From contig NW_023503493.1 in NCBI RefSeq assembly GCF_014529535.1, positions 12,928,001 to 12,992,000 on the forward strand: a stretch of DNA of 64,000 bases, given 5' to 3'. Positions 46,579 through 56,899 of the stretch are shown one piece after another. A model generated the notes under the pieces. The model searched no databases. It saw only the letters and a program-made list of their open reading frames with translations, and was not told where the DNA came from. Position numbers and translations under genes: made by a program. The DNA is from Bradysia coprophila. Its lineage: Eukaryota > Arthropoda > Insecta > Diptera > Sciaridae. Numbering within the stretch: the stretch's first letter is position 1; each line of letters begins with the position of its first letter.

Positions 46579-46905
46579 CTATCCTTTCACAATACAATCT
46601 TTTTGAAGAATACAACCGTCGGTACCTGTTCGAAGGTAACCTTCATTGCACTGACACCTTCTGCAATCGCGTGAATATGCTTCGGTGCATGGATATACGA
46701 CTGGAGTGCATTTCGATTCACATGAACACGGTACACAAGTCTCGTTTGGCCCACATTTTCCTATAAAAAAATTGATTTTGAGATAATTGTATCCGAAGAT
46801 TTGTATTCTACGTTTACTGTCGCCACACAATTTCGAGCATCCGCATTGACTTTCGATGGATAGGATCACAGTAAAAAGAATCAGAACTGCAAAGGCAAAA
46901 CGCAT
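46579..46905 (-). CDS. Secreted TIL-domain serine protease inhibitor
   Basis: Predicted secreted inhibitor of serine proteases, of the trypsin-inhibitor-like cysteine-rich family. Exon 1 (46818-46905) encodes a signal peptide (MRFAFAVLILFTVILSIES) and the first cysteines. Exon 2 (46579-46760) encodes CGPNETCVPC, CESKCTP, a CRRCQC cluster and GYLRTGTDGCI, matching the TIL order of about ten cysteines. The spliced product has 89 residues. The proposed intron (46761-46817, 57 bp) begins GTAAAC and ends TATAG. It is a multiple of three and has no stop, so an unspliced transcript would still read through as 108 residues. I favour splicing because the intron-derived residues (IFGYNYLKINFF) would interrupt the domain. 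AATAAA follows the TAG stop almost directly (46572-46577). Confidence 0.82.
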   Translation of the reverse strand: MRFAFAVLILFTVILSIESQCGCSKLCGDSKRRIQIFGYNYLKINFFIGKCGPNETCVPCSCESKCTPVVYPCTEAYSRDCRRCQCNEGYLRTGTDGCILQKDCIVKG

Positions 46906-47159
46906 TTTGGATGTTTCTTTTACAACAAAATTACAACTTAATAGGGCAGTGGCTGATTTAAAACTGAAAATTAATAAAAGTCGCTAAAAACGTCGACGTT
47001 GGTTGAGACAATAATTGTTTACGTTGAATACGGAAATTCGGAAATGTTTGCTGAACGTTTCTGAACTGTGTAGCGTTCTACATTGTGCAGCTGTTTAAAT
47101 AATACTTTGGACGACAAGGTTTTATTGCTTTAACCAGCTCACTTCAAGCATGAGTGGTA
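46906..47159. promoter_or_regulatory. 5' flank of the TIL gene
   Basis: Presumed promoter region for the minus-strand TIL gene. No TATA box can be assigned with confidence. Confidence 0.25.
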
Positions 47160-47323
47160 CCAACGCACTTCAAGCAAAAGTGATCATAGTGGTCAGCTGC
47201 AGAAAGTACTCTATTTTACATGAAAATTTGAAGTACCACTTATGCTTGAAGTGCGTTGGTGGTACTATAAATAGGGTACTGAAACTTGACAGTGTATCAC
47301 ACAAATGTGAAACACTGTAAAAA

Positions 47324-47750
47324 CCAAGGTTCTGAAACAGGTTAAGACACTTTCGCGAAGGCGGTGGCATCGGTTGCATCAAAATTTTCCTGTTTCCAAC
47401 TAGGTTTGTAAGACTTTATAGGACGATTTGAACCACTACAGAGTAAAGTTAACCAGGCAGGAGCGCTTGTTTGACTAGGGACCTGAACAATCTAGTAGCC
47501 CTTGATATTTTGCGAATAAAATTTTTCAATTTATGTCAGTGTTCATTTGAATTCATTTTCATCCCATGTATTAGGTCCCTTATTTGACGTTTCGAAAATG
47601 AACCGCTCCTGCCTGGTTTATTTTTTTTTTTTTTAATAAATTTATTCAGTTATCATTCCTTAGACTATGCCCGTGTTTGAACTCAACAAAAAAATATTTT
47701 CTTTTCACACAATGAGTGTTATGTATTAATCTGTTCTTTCAGAACCTTGG
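47324..47750. mobile_element. Insertion with CCAAGGTTCTGAAA ends and 6-bp duplication
   Basis: CCAAGGTTCTGAAA at 47324-47337 and TTTCAGAACCTTGG at 47737-47750 are perfect inverted repeats. TAAAAA flanks both sides (47318-47323, 47751-47756) and is consistent with the single run in the uninterrupted copy near 3465. The element is 427 bp and contains a further MITE at 47439. Confidence 0.85.
47439..47622. mobile_element. CAGAGTAAA MITE nested in 47324-47750, right end lost
   Basis: CAGAGTAAAGTTAACCAGGC at 47439-47458 and CGCTCCTGCCTGGTTTA at 47604-47620 match the ends of 40888-41058. The last bases of the right end are replaced by a T tract. Confidence 0.7.
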
Positions 47751-47829
47751 TAAAAACTATTTCATACAAAATAGTATTCTATTTGGCAGCTATCGACTAT
47801 GATCAATTTTGCTTGAAGTGCGTTGATTT

Positions 47830-48585
47830 AACTTAAACTCCTTAAACTCCACGATGACAAATACGACAGCCAATCGATTCATTCAAATCAATTCATTTAA
47901 ATCAATTCATCGTCGGGTCTCCTTTCTTTTGCATTACTCGAAACGACAACTCATTCTTTCCGATAAGAAATTGCTGTTCTTTTCATTTAATTTGAATGTG
48001 CATTCCAGACTACTTTTCAGTACACTTCTCTGAATTACTTCTTCTGCAGCACCATTAAACAAATATTTGCAAACATTTTTGATGTGCAGATAGAGACTGT
48101 TGCCGTCTTTCACATTTTCTGATTTTTTTTTTAGTGGAGTGATAAAAAATGTGAAGGGTGTACATCGCGATATGGCTGGATGGTAGTTTCTCTCACGTGT
48201 TATTTTTTACCACTGCAAACTAAGTTATTTTGATTTTTTGTTGTTTCCTTTTTTATTAAAAACCAAACCACTGTGGATGCTCTTACATGTGCCTCATGAC
48301 AAAACGTGTTTTCCTATTGACGATGTTGTAGCGCGTGTATCATTAATACCTATTTGGCTATTAAATATTCAATAAACATTTTTTTATATATATAGGCAAT
48401 GTAGGTTCTCAATTAGAATTTACAGAACTGATGTCTTGAATTTATCAAAATCATACCTCACACGTTTTGCTAGGTACTTTGCAAAATTAGAATCCAACTG
48501 TTTTACTTACACTTAGAGCACTACTATATTGTAAACGAGTGAAACGCAAGAGATTTTAAGAAGGATTGGAGAAATACACGTATAG
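47830..48585. other. Gene-free spacer
   Basis: No gene supported. ATTCAAATCAATTCATTTAAATCAATTCAT near 47880-47910 is a short direct repeat. Confidence 0.35.
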
Positions 48586-48589
48586 AGCT

Positions 48590-48830
48590 AGACAGGCAAC
48601 AAATTATATCGTCATCAATCCGAAATTATCCAAATACCTTCTCTCTCTTCAAACATGAACAATATTAAAAGGTTCACTAACGCCCTAACAGCTCACTGCT
48701 ATCTGAATCACCACATAAGATCAATAGGCTTCAAAGACTCACTGTGTCTCACCCACTTTCTACTAATCCTTATCCTAATACTTAGATCAACAATATGCAC
48801 CGAAATATTGTGGCTTGGAATGTAAATCTA
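48590..48830 (+). pseudogene. Fragment of a non-LTR retrotransposon polyprotein
   Basis: From ATG 48656 the frame reads KRFTNALTAHCYLNHHIRS then IGFKDS. This resembles the RNase-H/C-terminal region of jockey-type elements, where a T-G-H-x-x-L-N-x-H-L pattern is usual. The sequence just before (about 48600-48650) continues the likeness only after changes of frame. The piece is short, broken by frameshifts and without ends, so it is a dead remnant. Confidence 0.4.
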
Positions 48831-49290
48831 TCGATCACCCAATTCACCTTAAAAAACGTCACCTAAAATCTATAATTCATTCATCTTTCAGAAACGATAA
48901 ATCATTTGTTATCGACACTTACGACAAAGATAATCCATGGCCTACCTAAGGTTAATATGGTCTTATATAGCAAAATGCGAGATAAAATGGGTGGTGTAAC
49001 AAATGAAGTACAAGATCTTATATAAAGCACTAGGTGATACTTTGAACAGCAGACGTGCTACGATATTCTTTGACATTTCTATATGGTTATCTGATGAGAT
49101 TTGTCGCTTTCACTTCTCTTTATCTTTCCCTTTCAATTGGTTCATAAAAGTATAACAAAGATGATGGCTGACAATTCTTTGCTGAAGAATGTATCTTTTT
49201 GGAAAAATTACAGTCGGCGACTTTGCCATACACGACGTGTTTCGTTTCAGCTGTTTTTCAGTTGACCCACTTATTCAAACAATAGTAGAT

Positions 49291-49489
49291 TACCTTGGAT
49301 CCTGCGAAAGTAATTCATTACATGAGGTAACAATTTTGTGATGAAAGCAAACTTACAAGAGTGAGTATTTTGAGCAACATCTACATTTGTCGAGTTACCG
49401 AAGCAAGTTGCTCAAAAACACACGAGTGAGGTTGCGAGCATCACAAAGTTTTTTCCGAATGAATTAATTACGTAGCAGCATCCAAGGTA
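49291..49489. mobile_element. Inverted-repeat element, first half of composite repeat
   Basis: TACCTTGGATCCTGCGAAAG (49291-49310) with TAATTCATTA is inverted as GAATTAATTACGTAGCAGCATCC + AAGGTA at 49461-49489. The length is 199 bp. A related, decayed copy lies at 29461. Confidence 0.7.
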
Positions 49490-49494
49490 TTCTG

Positions 49495-49638
49495 TTTTAC
49501 TACCTGCCCCATGCGAAAGTTGATTTACACAAATAAAAATGAAAAAAAACCGAAAATATACCACCATGTAATGGATCATTTTTGCAGGGGGCATATTGCT
49601 ATGTAATGATCAACTTTCGCATGGGGCAGGTAGTAAAA
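49495..49638. mobile_element. MITE with 30-bp perfect ends, second half of composite repeat
   Basis: TTTTACTACCTGCCCCATGC with GAAAGTTGAT at 49495-49524 is the perfect inverse of 49609-49638. The length is 144 bp. It sits only five bases after the preceding element, and the same pairing occurs at 29461-29795. Confidence 0.85.
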
Positions 49639-49639
49639 G

Positions 49640-50940
49640 CATTTTTGAGTTTTTCACCGGTTTTTATCATACTCTTGTTTGTATGAGTGGATCAGCTGAA
49701 ATGATATGCGCCCTTTATTTCAAAGTCGCCGACTGTAGGGAAAATATGACAAAAACTAATAAAATGTAAGAAAATATTACTGTATCTGGCCAAGTAATAT
49801 TTGAAGTTGGGAAAAGATTTGTTTCCATGTGTTATTGTTGTTGTTGTTGTTGTTGTTTAATTAATCAAAAAATTAACCTTGCAATAAAAGCCAAATAATT
49901 TAAACAGAGGTGTTTGCCGTTATTGAAATTAATTTCACCTGCAAATTATCAAACATGAATTATTGGCAAACATCTTCCATTGTTTGCGTGGCAATAATTT
50001 AAATTTTGTCTGAACTAAAACTGGAAATGTGTGCATAAAGTTGATGGTGGAGAGGAACTTATATAATCGTCGAACTTGATATAAATACCATAAATCGATG
50101 AGAGAAGCGTCAGAGTTGGGTTTTTCTTTTCGGGCAGCATTAAATTATTCGACTCACACCTCGTCGTCAACCGTAACCGTTAAGTTTGTGGTTAAAATCA
50201 AATTAATTTAAAATGATAAAATATTCAGCATGATAATATATATATGGGCATGGGCACCGCAACGTAAATGTGTGGATGTGTGGCATATTGAGAATTTACA
50301 CAAATTTATTCTGAAGTGAAAGTATGACATTGAAAATAATTACAATACACCGAGAGTTTTGCTTGAATATCGTACATCTGAACTTAATGTTATGCGATAT
50401 GCAAATTAGTAAAAACTGAATCTGAATTAACCGTCAAAAATCGTACGAAGATTTACGCATTCATCTTTTATGGCGGTCACATATATATACGAGGTGACTG
50501 TTTTAGAATGTGTCTGAAAATATGATTTTATATCGGTCGAAAACCTCCCATTTTGTCTGCGAAAATAATGTACGGGTCAAGACAGCCCAACAATGATTCT
50601 TAATAAAAGTGAAGATGGAGAAGGAAAAAAATGCTTCAGAAAAAGCGACAATAAAAATGTAACATCATTTTCGTTATGAATAAGTTAAGTATCGTCGGGC
50701 ATCATAGATTCCATTTACATTACAGACGGTGACATGAATTGCTATATAATAATAGGCAGACGAGACGATGGTGCATACCTTTTGAATTTTGGTAAATGAA
50801 AAAAAAAATGTAATCAATAAACTGGGACGCCCTTAACAGACGCATTGCAAAAACTCCCAGAGCTACAAATTTTAAATTCCGTTTTTTTCGTATTGAAAAA
50901 CATTGTCGCTGTGCCGGTCGATAATAGTAATTTATGCAAC
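49640..50940. other. Gene-free spacer with GTT microsatellite
   Basis: A GTT/TTG trinucleotide tract lies at about 49833-49857. No supported gene otherwise. Confidence 0.4.
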
Positions 50941-51247
50941 CGAGGTTGCATACAACGTTTTATGCCACAGAGGCATCTAAAGTTTGCAAATTTTGCATAT
51001 TATGATTCTGAGTGGCATAAAAGTGCTTTTCATACCTAGGACCCGAAATCCAATATCTATCCAATATGAAAAATAAATCGCCTTCGGCTCTGTCTGGAAA
51101 CTCTCACACGCTAAAAAAGACTTTTAGTCCTAGGTACGAAATGTACTATTTCACAATGCAAGTGAGAAATTAGTCATTTTTCTCAACTCAGTGACGAAAA
51201 GTAAAACTTTCGCTGCCTCGATTGAGAAAAACGTTGTATGCAACTCA
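50941..51247. mobile_element. MITE with GTTGCATACAACGTTTT ends
   Basis: GAGGTTGCATACAACGTTTT at 50942-50961 and AAAACGTTGTATGCAACTCA at 51227-51246 are inverted complements with a mismatch near the outer end. The length is about 307 bp. Worn relatives lie at 35300-35690. Confidence 0.75.
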
Positions 51248-51422
51248 GTGATATAACTGTTTTACCGAGAGATAGATGCTTTTTAGACGTTATATGTGTA
51301 GGTACTTGATCAAAATTGTATTAGGCACACTATGTGTATTGTCACACTCGGCCTTGATTCACAATCTACACACCTCTAGTGCGTAAAAAGCAGAAATATT
51401 CTCACGTTAGCTGAAACTTCAG

Positions 51423-51650
51423 ATGCCGTTGTATACGAGAAATAATTGTATTATTATGGTATTAATCTCGAGAGAAATACCTATGTCAACAAATGACTAC
51501 TGCGTTATCTGCGAGTACACTCCTACACCATACAGGTCTTTTTCTAAAGAATATAAAAATGATCAATCGTTTGGAGAGCTGTATGTTCAAACTAAAATCC
51601 GAAGAATAGTGCGTTGTGATTTATGCAGTGATTTTAGCGTGGCTAAATAA
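51423..51650 (+). CDS. Hypothetical 75-residue frame with CxxC pairs
   Basis: ATG 51423 to TAA 51648-51650. It contains YCVICEY and, 40 residues on, RCDLCSDF: two C-x-x-C pairs that could bind one zinc ion. There is no other support, promoter or relative, and the frame is short. It may be chance or a remnant of a zinc-binding protein. Confidence 0.22.
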   Translation: MPLYTRNNCIIMVLISREIPMSTNDYCVICEYTPTPYRSFSKEYKNDQSFGELYVQTKIRRIVRCDLCSDFSVAK

Positions 51651-51808
51651 TCCGTCTTAAGTGAATTGTTATTTGCATGAAATGATGAGGTGTGGGGTGA
51701 TCTGTCAATTTTTGTGATTGTAAAATTGGCAAATAGACAGAATAAGCTCGATGGCAATTTAGAAATTGCTTTCTAATTTATTAGAGTTAGGTCAGGCCCA
51801 CGAATTTC

Positions 51809-51950
51809 CAGTGCCGGACTGGCCCTATGAGCGTTCGGGCGATTCCCGAAAGACCTTTTGATTTTTGTATGGATAAACGGCAAGGAAGGGATTTTTGAAA
51901 AATTTCTTCATACAACGCCCGAATGGCTTTTTAGAGCCAGTCCGGCACTG
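51809..51950. mobile_element. hAT-type MITE with exact 8-bp target duplication
   Basis: CAGTGCCGGACTGG at 51809-51822 and CCAGTCCGGCACTG at 51937-51950 are perfect inverted repeats. CGAATTTC is duplicated exactly at 51801-51808 and 51951-51958. CAG-type ends with an 8-bp duplication define the hAT superfamily. The length is 142 bp. Confidence 0.92.
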
Positions 51951-52207
51951 CGAATTTCTACAACATCTACTACAAAATGTACTTTACAGAAAGAGTGAGG
52001 TGTGAGGTCAATCCGATAAGCGACAATAAACAAGCAACTTTAACTAACTATTAATAACAATAGCTATTAACAAACACTTAGCGTACCCATTGGCCGAATG
52101 GAACTGGGCGCACCTGTGAAGAGTTAAGATATATTTCATTTCGTAACGTTTTGATGATATATTGCGATTGAAATTAATACTCAATGACATACGTTTCATA
52201 CGTATCT

Positions 52208-52724
52208 AAGGCTCGGAACGGGTCGGGTTCGGTCAGACCGGAACCCGAACTTGATTTAACCCGAACCTGAAAAATTATTTCGGGTTCAACCCGAACTTGA
52301 CCCGAACTTGAATTTTCGATTTCGGGTTTAACCCGAACCTGATCTGAAGCTGAAATTGTTCAACCCGAATTTGACCTGAACCTGAATTTTCAATTTCGAG
52401 TTCGACCCGAACCTGAAATTTTTGACTTTTTTTAGTGTAATAAACGCTCAAAATTTCGGGTTACCCGAACCCGACCTGATTAAATTTAAAATTTCGGGCT
52501 CAGTTCAGGTTCGGGTCGAACTCGAAATTGAAAATTCAGGTTCAGGTCAAATTCGGGTTGAACCATTTCGGGTTCAGGTCAGGTTCGGGTTAAACCCGAA
52601 ATCGAAAATTCAAGTTCGAGTCAAGTTCGGGTTGAACCCGAAATAATTTTTCAGGTTCGGGTCGTGAATCCGGTTCAGGTCAACCTGAACTAAAACAGGT
52701 CAACCCGAACCCGTTCCGAGCCTT
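52208..52724. mobile_element. Foldback element made of CCCGAACCTGA-type repeats
   Basis: AAGGCTCGGAACGGGTCGGG at 52208-52227 is inverted at 52705-52724. The arms (about 220 bases each) consist of variants of ACCCGAACCTGAA on the left and their complements on the right, so the whole 517-bp unit can fold on itself. The + strand frame inside it is a by-product of the repeat. Confidence 0.85.
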
Positions 52725-54134
52725 ATAACGTATCATGATATAATCTATTACGTTTTCTGTTTAACGATCGCCTGGAACAACATCTTTTGCTTCATTCGAT
52801 TTACCATATATTTGAGGACTATATAAGAAGGCGCTAGGCGGATCACATAGCTTACTTTTTGGTGTCATTGTCGATAACAAATTTCTAATATCTTCAAATT
52901 CCAATCAAAGTATTTACAAAGAAACATAAAATAGTAGAAGCCCCACAATTCTTTTCGGTACTTCCTTTGCGCTCTATTTTCAGGTGATGTACTCTGGTAA
53001 AATATACATGAAATGTCATGACTGTGAAGTTGGTTGACTAAAAATAGATCGCTGACATTAGTAATTTACGACTATAGATGTATGTAATAGAATTATACGA
53101 AAATCTATTATATTTGAGCTTTGGTTTCCAATGATTTATTTGATCAACTTAATGAAATTGTTTTCAAAATTGTATTTTCGCATCATGACGCGTCTAATCA
53201 ATAGGTCAATGTCAAATAGCGGTTTCTTCTCTCAAATAAGCTGTCAATTTTGCAAACCTAACCTCAAAAAATGAAAGCATCATGAATGTTTTTTGATATT
53301 GTCGTCATCGTCAGTCTAATGCTTGACTTCTACTTACCAAAAAAGTACTCCGTGTGATAGACAAAATTGATTTTTTTTCAATTTTTGCATTATTTCCTTG
53401 ACAGCTTGCTCTTTCACGGCTCTCTAACGAAGTTTTGTTAAGTGGAAACCATACTTAAACGTGCCGATCAAACCAGCGACGCACGCCTCTAATCTTGAAA
53501 ACATTTTGCGACGAGCATTCGTTATAAATTGTTGTTTCTTCCGTGTAAAAAAAAACCACCTACTTAGCATTCAGACGCTAAATGGTATGACATAGGAGAG
53601 GATTATTAGTTTTAATTGTTGTTTATCATTATTTCATTATTATTTTTTCCTACTCAAATTAAGGAACACTTACCTACACAACAGAGAATTATTACTACCA
53701 CCACCAACAACAATTATTAACAATTATTCTCTTCTACCGAATATATACGCCCATCCATGGTATACGGCCGCTGGTTATACCCGTAAATATCATGTAAAAA
53801 GAAAATATTAATAAGATTATCATCAAAACACCGAAATGCTTGCATTAACTTCTTGTCGGTTCCAGCTGAAGAGTAATTATTTCAATTACGGCTGATAATT
53901 AATAACAGCCAACATCCAAGGCTATAAACATTATACCAAATCAAAATTAATTAAAACAGAAAATGTATTAGTGTTTTTTCGAGCACCATACTAGAGATAA
54001 TGTGAAAAAGAGATAGAGACAGCCGAAAATTATAAATAATTTATTTTCCATCAGAAAATAGCTGGGCCGAACCCTCACACAGTAACAACGAGAGAGAGAG
54101 AGAGAGGGAGTGAAATATTCAAGTGGTACATACG
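52725..54134. other. Gene-free spacer upstream of the second CRAL-TRIO gene
   Basis: A GA dinucleotide tract at 54089-54108 lies just before the start codon at 54135. No other gene is supported. Confidence 0.4.
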
Positions 54135-56097
54135 ATGACCAAGTTACTCCATCCATTTCTCAATCATCCGGTGACGACGGAGAAATTGACCAGCGATCAG
54201 AATGCATTAGTCGATGACTTGTATAACTGGTAAGAAAGACACCTTTCGGTGCAAACATTGTATGACTAATCATTAATCAATCGTAAGTTAATTAAATAAA
54301 TTGATTTTGTCATTGTGAACAGTTAATCAATCACATGATTATCTAATGAATACCACAAATGCATTATGGATAATCATTTTACCATTGGAGTTTCTAATCG
54401 ACATACTGGTTTACATGTTCTACAGATTCAACAATTGTATTTGTCATAACAATTTGCAGACATGTCACAACTACAACAACTATCGAAGGATGATTCACAA
54501 TCTATTACTTCATTAATTTTTAACGTCATCGTTTGTTTATGTCGATATCCGACAACATAATCGGCTTCCAGTTTCTATTATGTATTTTCCCAAAGTACAG
54601 AGGAAGTATCGATAGCCATTTCATTAGACATGTGCGATGGGGAAACAACAATGGAAAATCTTGTCCCACCCATTATTCGCCTTCATTCGCTCATTATTCA
54701 CCTTTATTCGCTCATTATTCGCCCAACACTGTCCCACCATTCGCTCGTGTTGTTTTCATAATATCTCTGTAACTCTACGTATTGTATCATACAAAAAATC
54801 ATCCTCTCTACTCTTTAGACTTAATGTTAACTGTTAAATTACGCACGTAGATGGGCAGGGCATTTAGTATTGACGTAATTTCGTGATATATGGCACTTTT
54901 GAACATTAGGCTTATTATGCCTAAGAAGCATCCATCCACACATATTTTCCGTTGTACCAAAGGTACCGTGCAATACGTATCATCAAATTACGTAAATACG
55001 AAATGCCCATTTACGTACGTTATACACCATTGTGATAAATATTGACTGTCGGTGAGATGTGTTTGAATTCGAAAAAGCCCATTCAAATTGCTAAGTTCAT
55101 TGCAGGATCAAAGATCAGCCAACATATCCAAACCTAAGCAGAGAGCATGCTCACCAATTTCTGCACGCTTGTTATTGGAACACACTAAAGGCGAAAAAAG
55201 CACTTCAAAACTATTGCGAAATTCGAGCCAACTCTCCACTCATCTTCGCTAATAGAGATTCGATGAGTGATAGCGTTCAAAATGTCTTTAACATGACGTA
55301 AGTGATCTTCCTTAGGCAATGAGGTAAAGCCGAACGAAAAATGTAAGAAAAACATTCTAATTCAAGGCAAATGGTGTCAGTGCCCAAAACAACGCCCGAA
55401 GGATATCACCTCCTTTTCTACAGATTAACAGACACCGATCCAGCCAAAATGAATTTCTCGGATGCTGTTCGAGCGTTCTGTATGTTCAACGATTTACGAA
55501 TAAGTGAGGATGGTCTCACCGAAGGATACATCGTTGTATTCGACATGAAAGGACTTAAGCTCGGCCATTTAGCTAAAATTCAATTGGGTAGTTTAAGAGC
55601 TTTTATGTCGTACATTCAGGTTAATTAGTTGCGAATTGTGGACAGAGAGCCTCAGAGTACAATGTGTTCAAAAATTGCAGGAAGCTCATCCCGTCCGGTT
55701 GAAGAAAGTATTAGTCATACATGCAGCGTCAATCATCAACCAAATCATGATGATTCTTCGACCATTAATCAAATCGGATCTGCTGTCATTGTTACAGTTC
55801 ACCCCAAATGGACCATTGGAACTATTCAGCGAAGATATAATACCAGAGGTAACAGACGGATGTCACAAAATTATGCTAGGAAAATCTTCTCAAAACATTT
55901 ACATTTTGCAGGACTACGGTGGCAAACTCAAATCCATGGCAGAGTACTACAAAGTCGAACGAAAATTGCTAGAGTCGAAATACAGAGATTGGTTGATTGA
56001 TTCCGAAGACCTGAAAGAAATCCGACCAAAGAAAGGCAAAGACACCAAGAGTGTTCAGCCAATAACCAACAGTTTTTCGCAATTAGAAATTGACTGA
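54135..56097 (+). CDS. CRAL-TRIO lipid-binding protein, second copy
   Basis: Soluble lipid-carrier family as for 24006-29343. Five exons: 54135-54229, 55106-55297, 55367-55619, 55681-55848 and 55912-56097, with GT-AG borders and consistent phases, giving 297 residues from ATG 54135. The N-terminal helical part includes REHAHQFLHACYWNTLKAKK (about residues 43-62). The lipid-binding domain begins about residue 98 (KTTPEGYHLLFYRL) and includes GYIVVFDMKGLKLGHL, VLVIHAASIINQIM and the conserved PEDYGGKL, after which a basic tail ends LEID. Length and ending are identical to the minus-strand gene, but only the second intron (phase 2, before the domain) is shared. The first intron is 876 bp and carries a MITE; the others are 61-69 bp. 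AATAAA at about 56243 probably ends the transcript. Confidence 0.9.
54640..54730. repeat. Short degenerate TCGCTCATTATTC tandem repeat
   Basis: About five imperfect copies of ATTCGCTCATT/TATTCGCC within CRAL-TRIO intron 1. Confidence 0.5.
54841..55020. mobile_element. MITE inside CRAL-TRIO intron 1
   Basis: ACGCACGTAGATGGGCAGGG at 54841-54860 and its continuation TGACGTAATTT are inverted at 54981-55020 (ACGTAAATAC...TTTACGTACGT). The terminal repeats are about 40 bases and imperfect. The length is 180 bp. Confidence 0.7.
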
Positions 56098-56447
56098 TGA
56101 GCAGTTACCCTCCGGTCGTGTCTATGCTATTTGGTCGAGATTTATGAGCGTCGCTTATATAATGCTTCTCCTTTTCAGTCTATATGGTTTTGTTATGTGT
56201 TTCGGATTTTGTTGATTAAACAGTGGCTTCAGTTTTTGCCAAATAAAAAGTTTTGAATTTCGAGTTATGGGAACGTTTCCTTCTTTTGTAGAATATTGGA
56301 GAAAATAAGAGTTTTTATAAATGGAGAGAATGAGTTTTATTATCGAAGAGAGAAAGAAGGGCAATTTTTCTGGTTTAAGATATCCAAGCACTACACTCCT
56401 TTTACTCGCCGTTTTCAAAATACAATGAAGACTGGTCTCTCTTTCAA

Positions 56448-56880
56448 TCCACGCCATTAGTCGTATAAATTTATATGTCAGAGAGAGCTTTTTTTTCCCT
56501 TGTTACGATCTGTCAGTTTTTCTATTTTGCGATTTAGTATGGAAATGAAAACTAAAATGGAGATATCTTTGCTGTTTTAAGTGGTTTTTAATGTTTTTTG
56601 GACCAAAATGTTTTACAGTGTGTTTGGAATCGATTGACATTAACATAATAATAAAATAGAAAAAAATATTTTCACACAATCTGTTAATGCCAATCGATTC
56701 CAAACACATTTTAAAACATTTTGGTCCAAAAAAATATGAAAAACCACTTAAAACAGCAAAGATATCTCCATTTTAGTTTTCATTTCCATACTAAATCGCA
56801 AAATAGAAAAACTGACAGATCGTAACAAAGGAGAAAAAAGCTCTCTCTGACGTATAAATTTATACGACTAATGGCGTGGA
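56448..56880. mobile_element. Near-perfect foldback element (433 bp)
   Basis: TCCACGCCATTAGTCGTATA at 56448-56467 is exactly inverted at 56861-56880. The arms of about 195 bases continue almost without mismatch (for example CTAAAATGGAGATATCTTTG against CAAAGATATCTCCATTTTAG) around a loop of some 40 bases near 56645-56685. Confidence 0.9.
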
Positions 56881-56899
56881 TAAATGGTAAATGGCATTT

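Larger units (their letters stand above)
47160..47826. repeat. Dispersed CAACGCACTTCAAGCA repeat, interrupted copy
   Basis: CCAACGCACTTCAAGCAAAA at 47160-47179 pairs with TGCTTGAAGTGCGTTGG at 47243-47259. Then GGGTACTGAAACTTG (47274) to CACTGTAAAAA (47323) is followed by the insertion 47324-47750. The repeat resumes with TAAAAACTATTTCATAC and ends at TGAAGTGCGTTG. Compare the uninterrupted copy at 3425-3546. Confidence 0.75.

Noticed and set aside
52422..52646. 74-residue frame with V-R-V-E-x repeats
   Set aside because: It lies wholly within the foldback of CCCGAACCTGA repeats.
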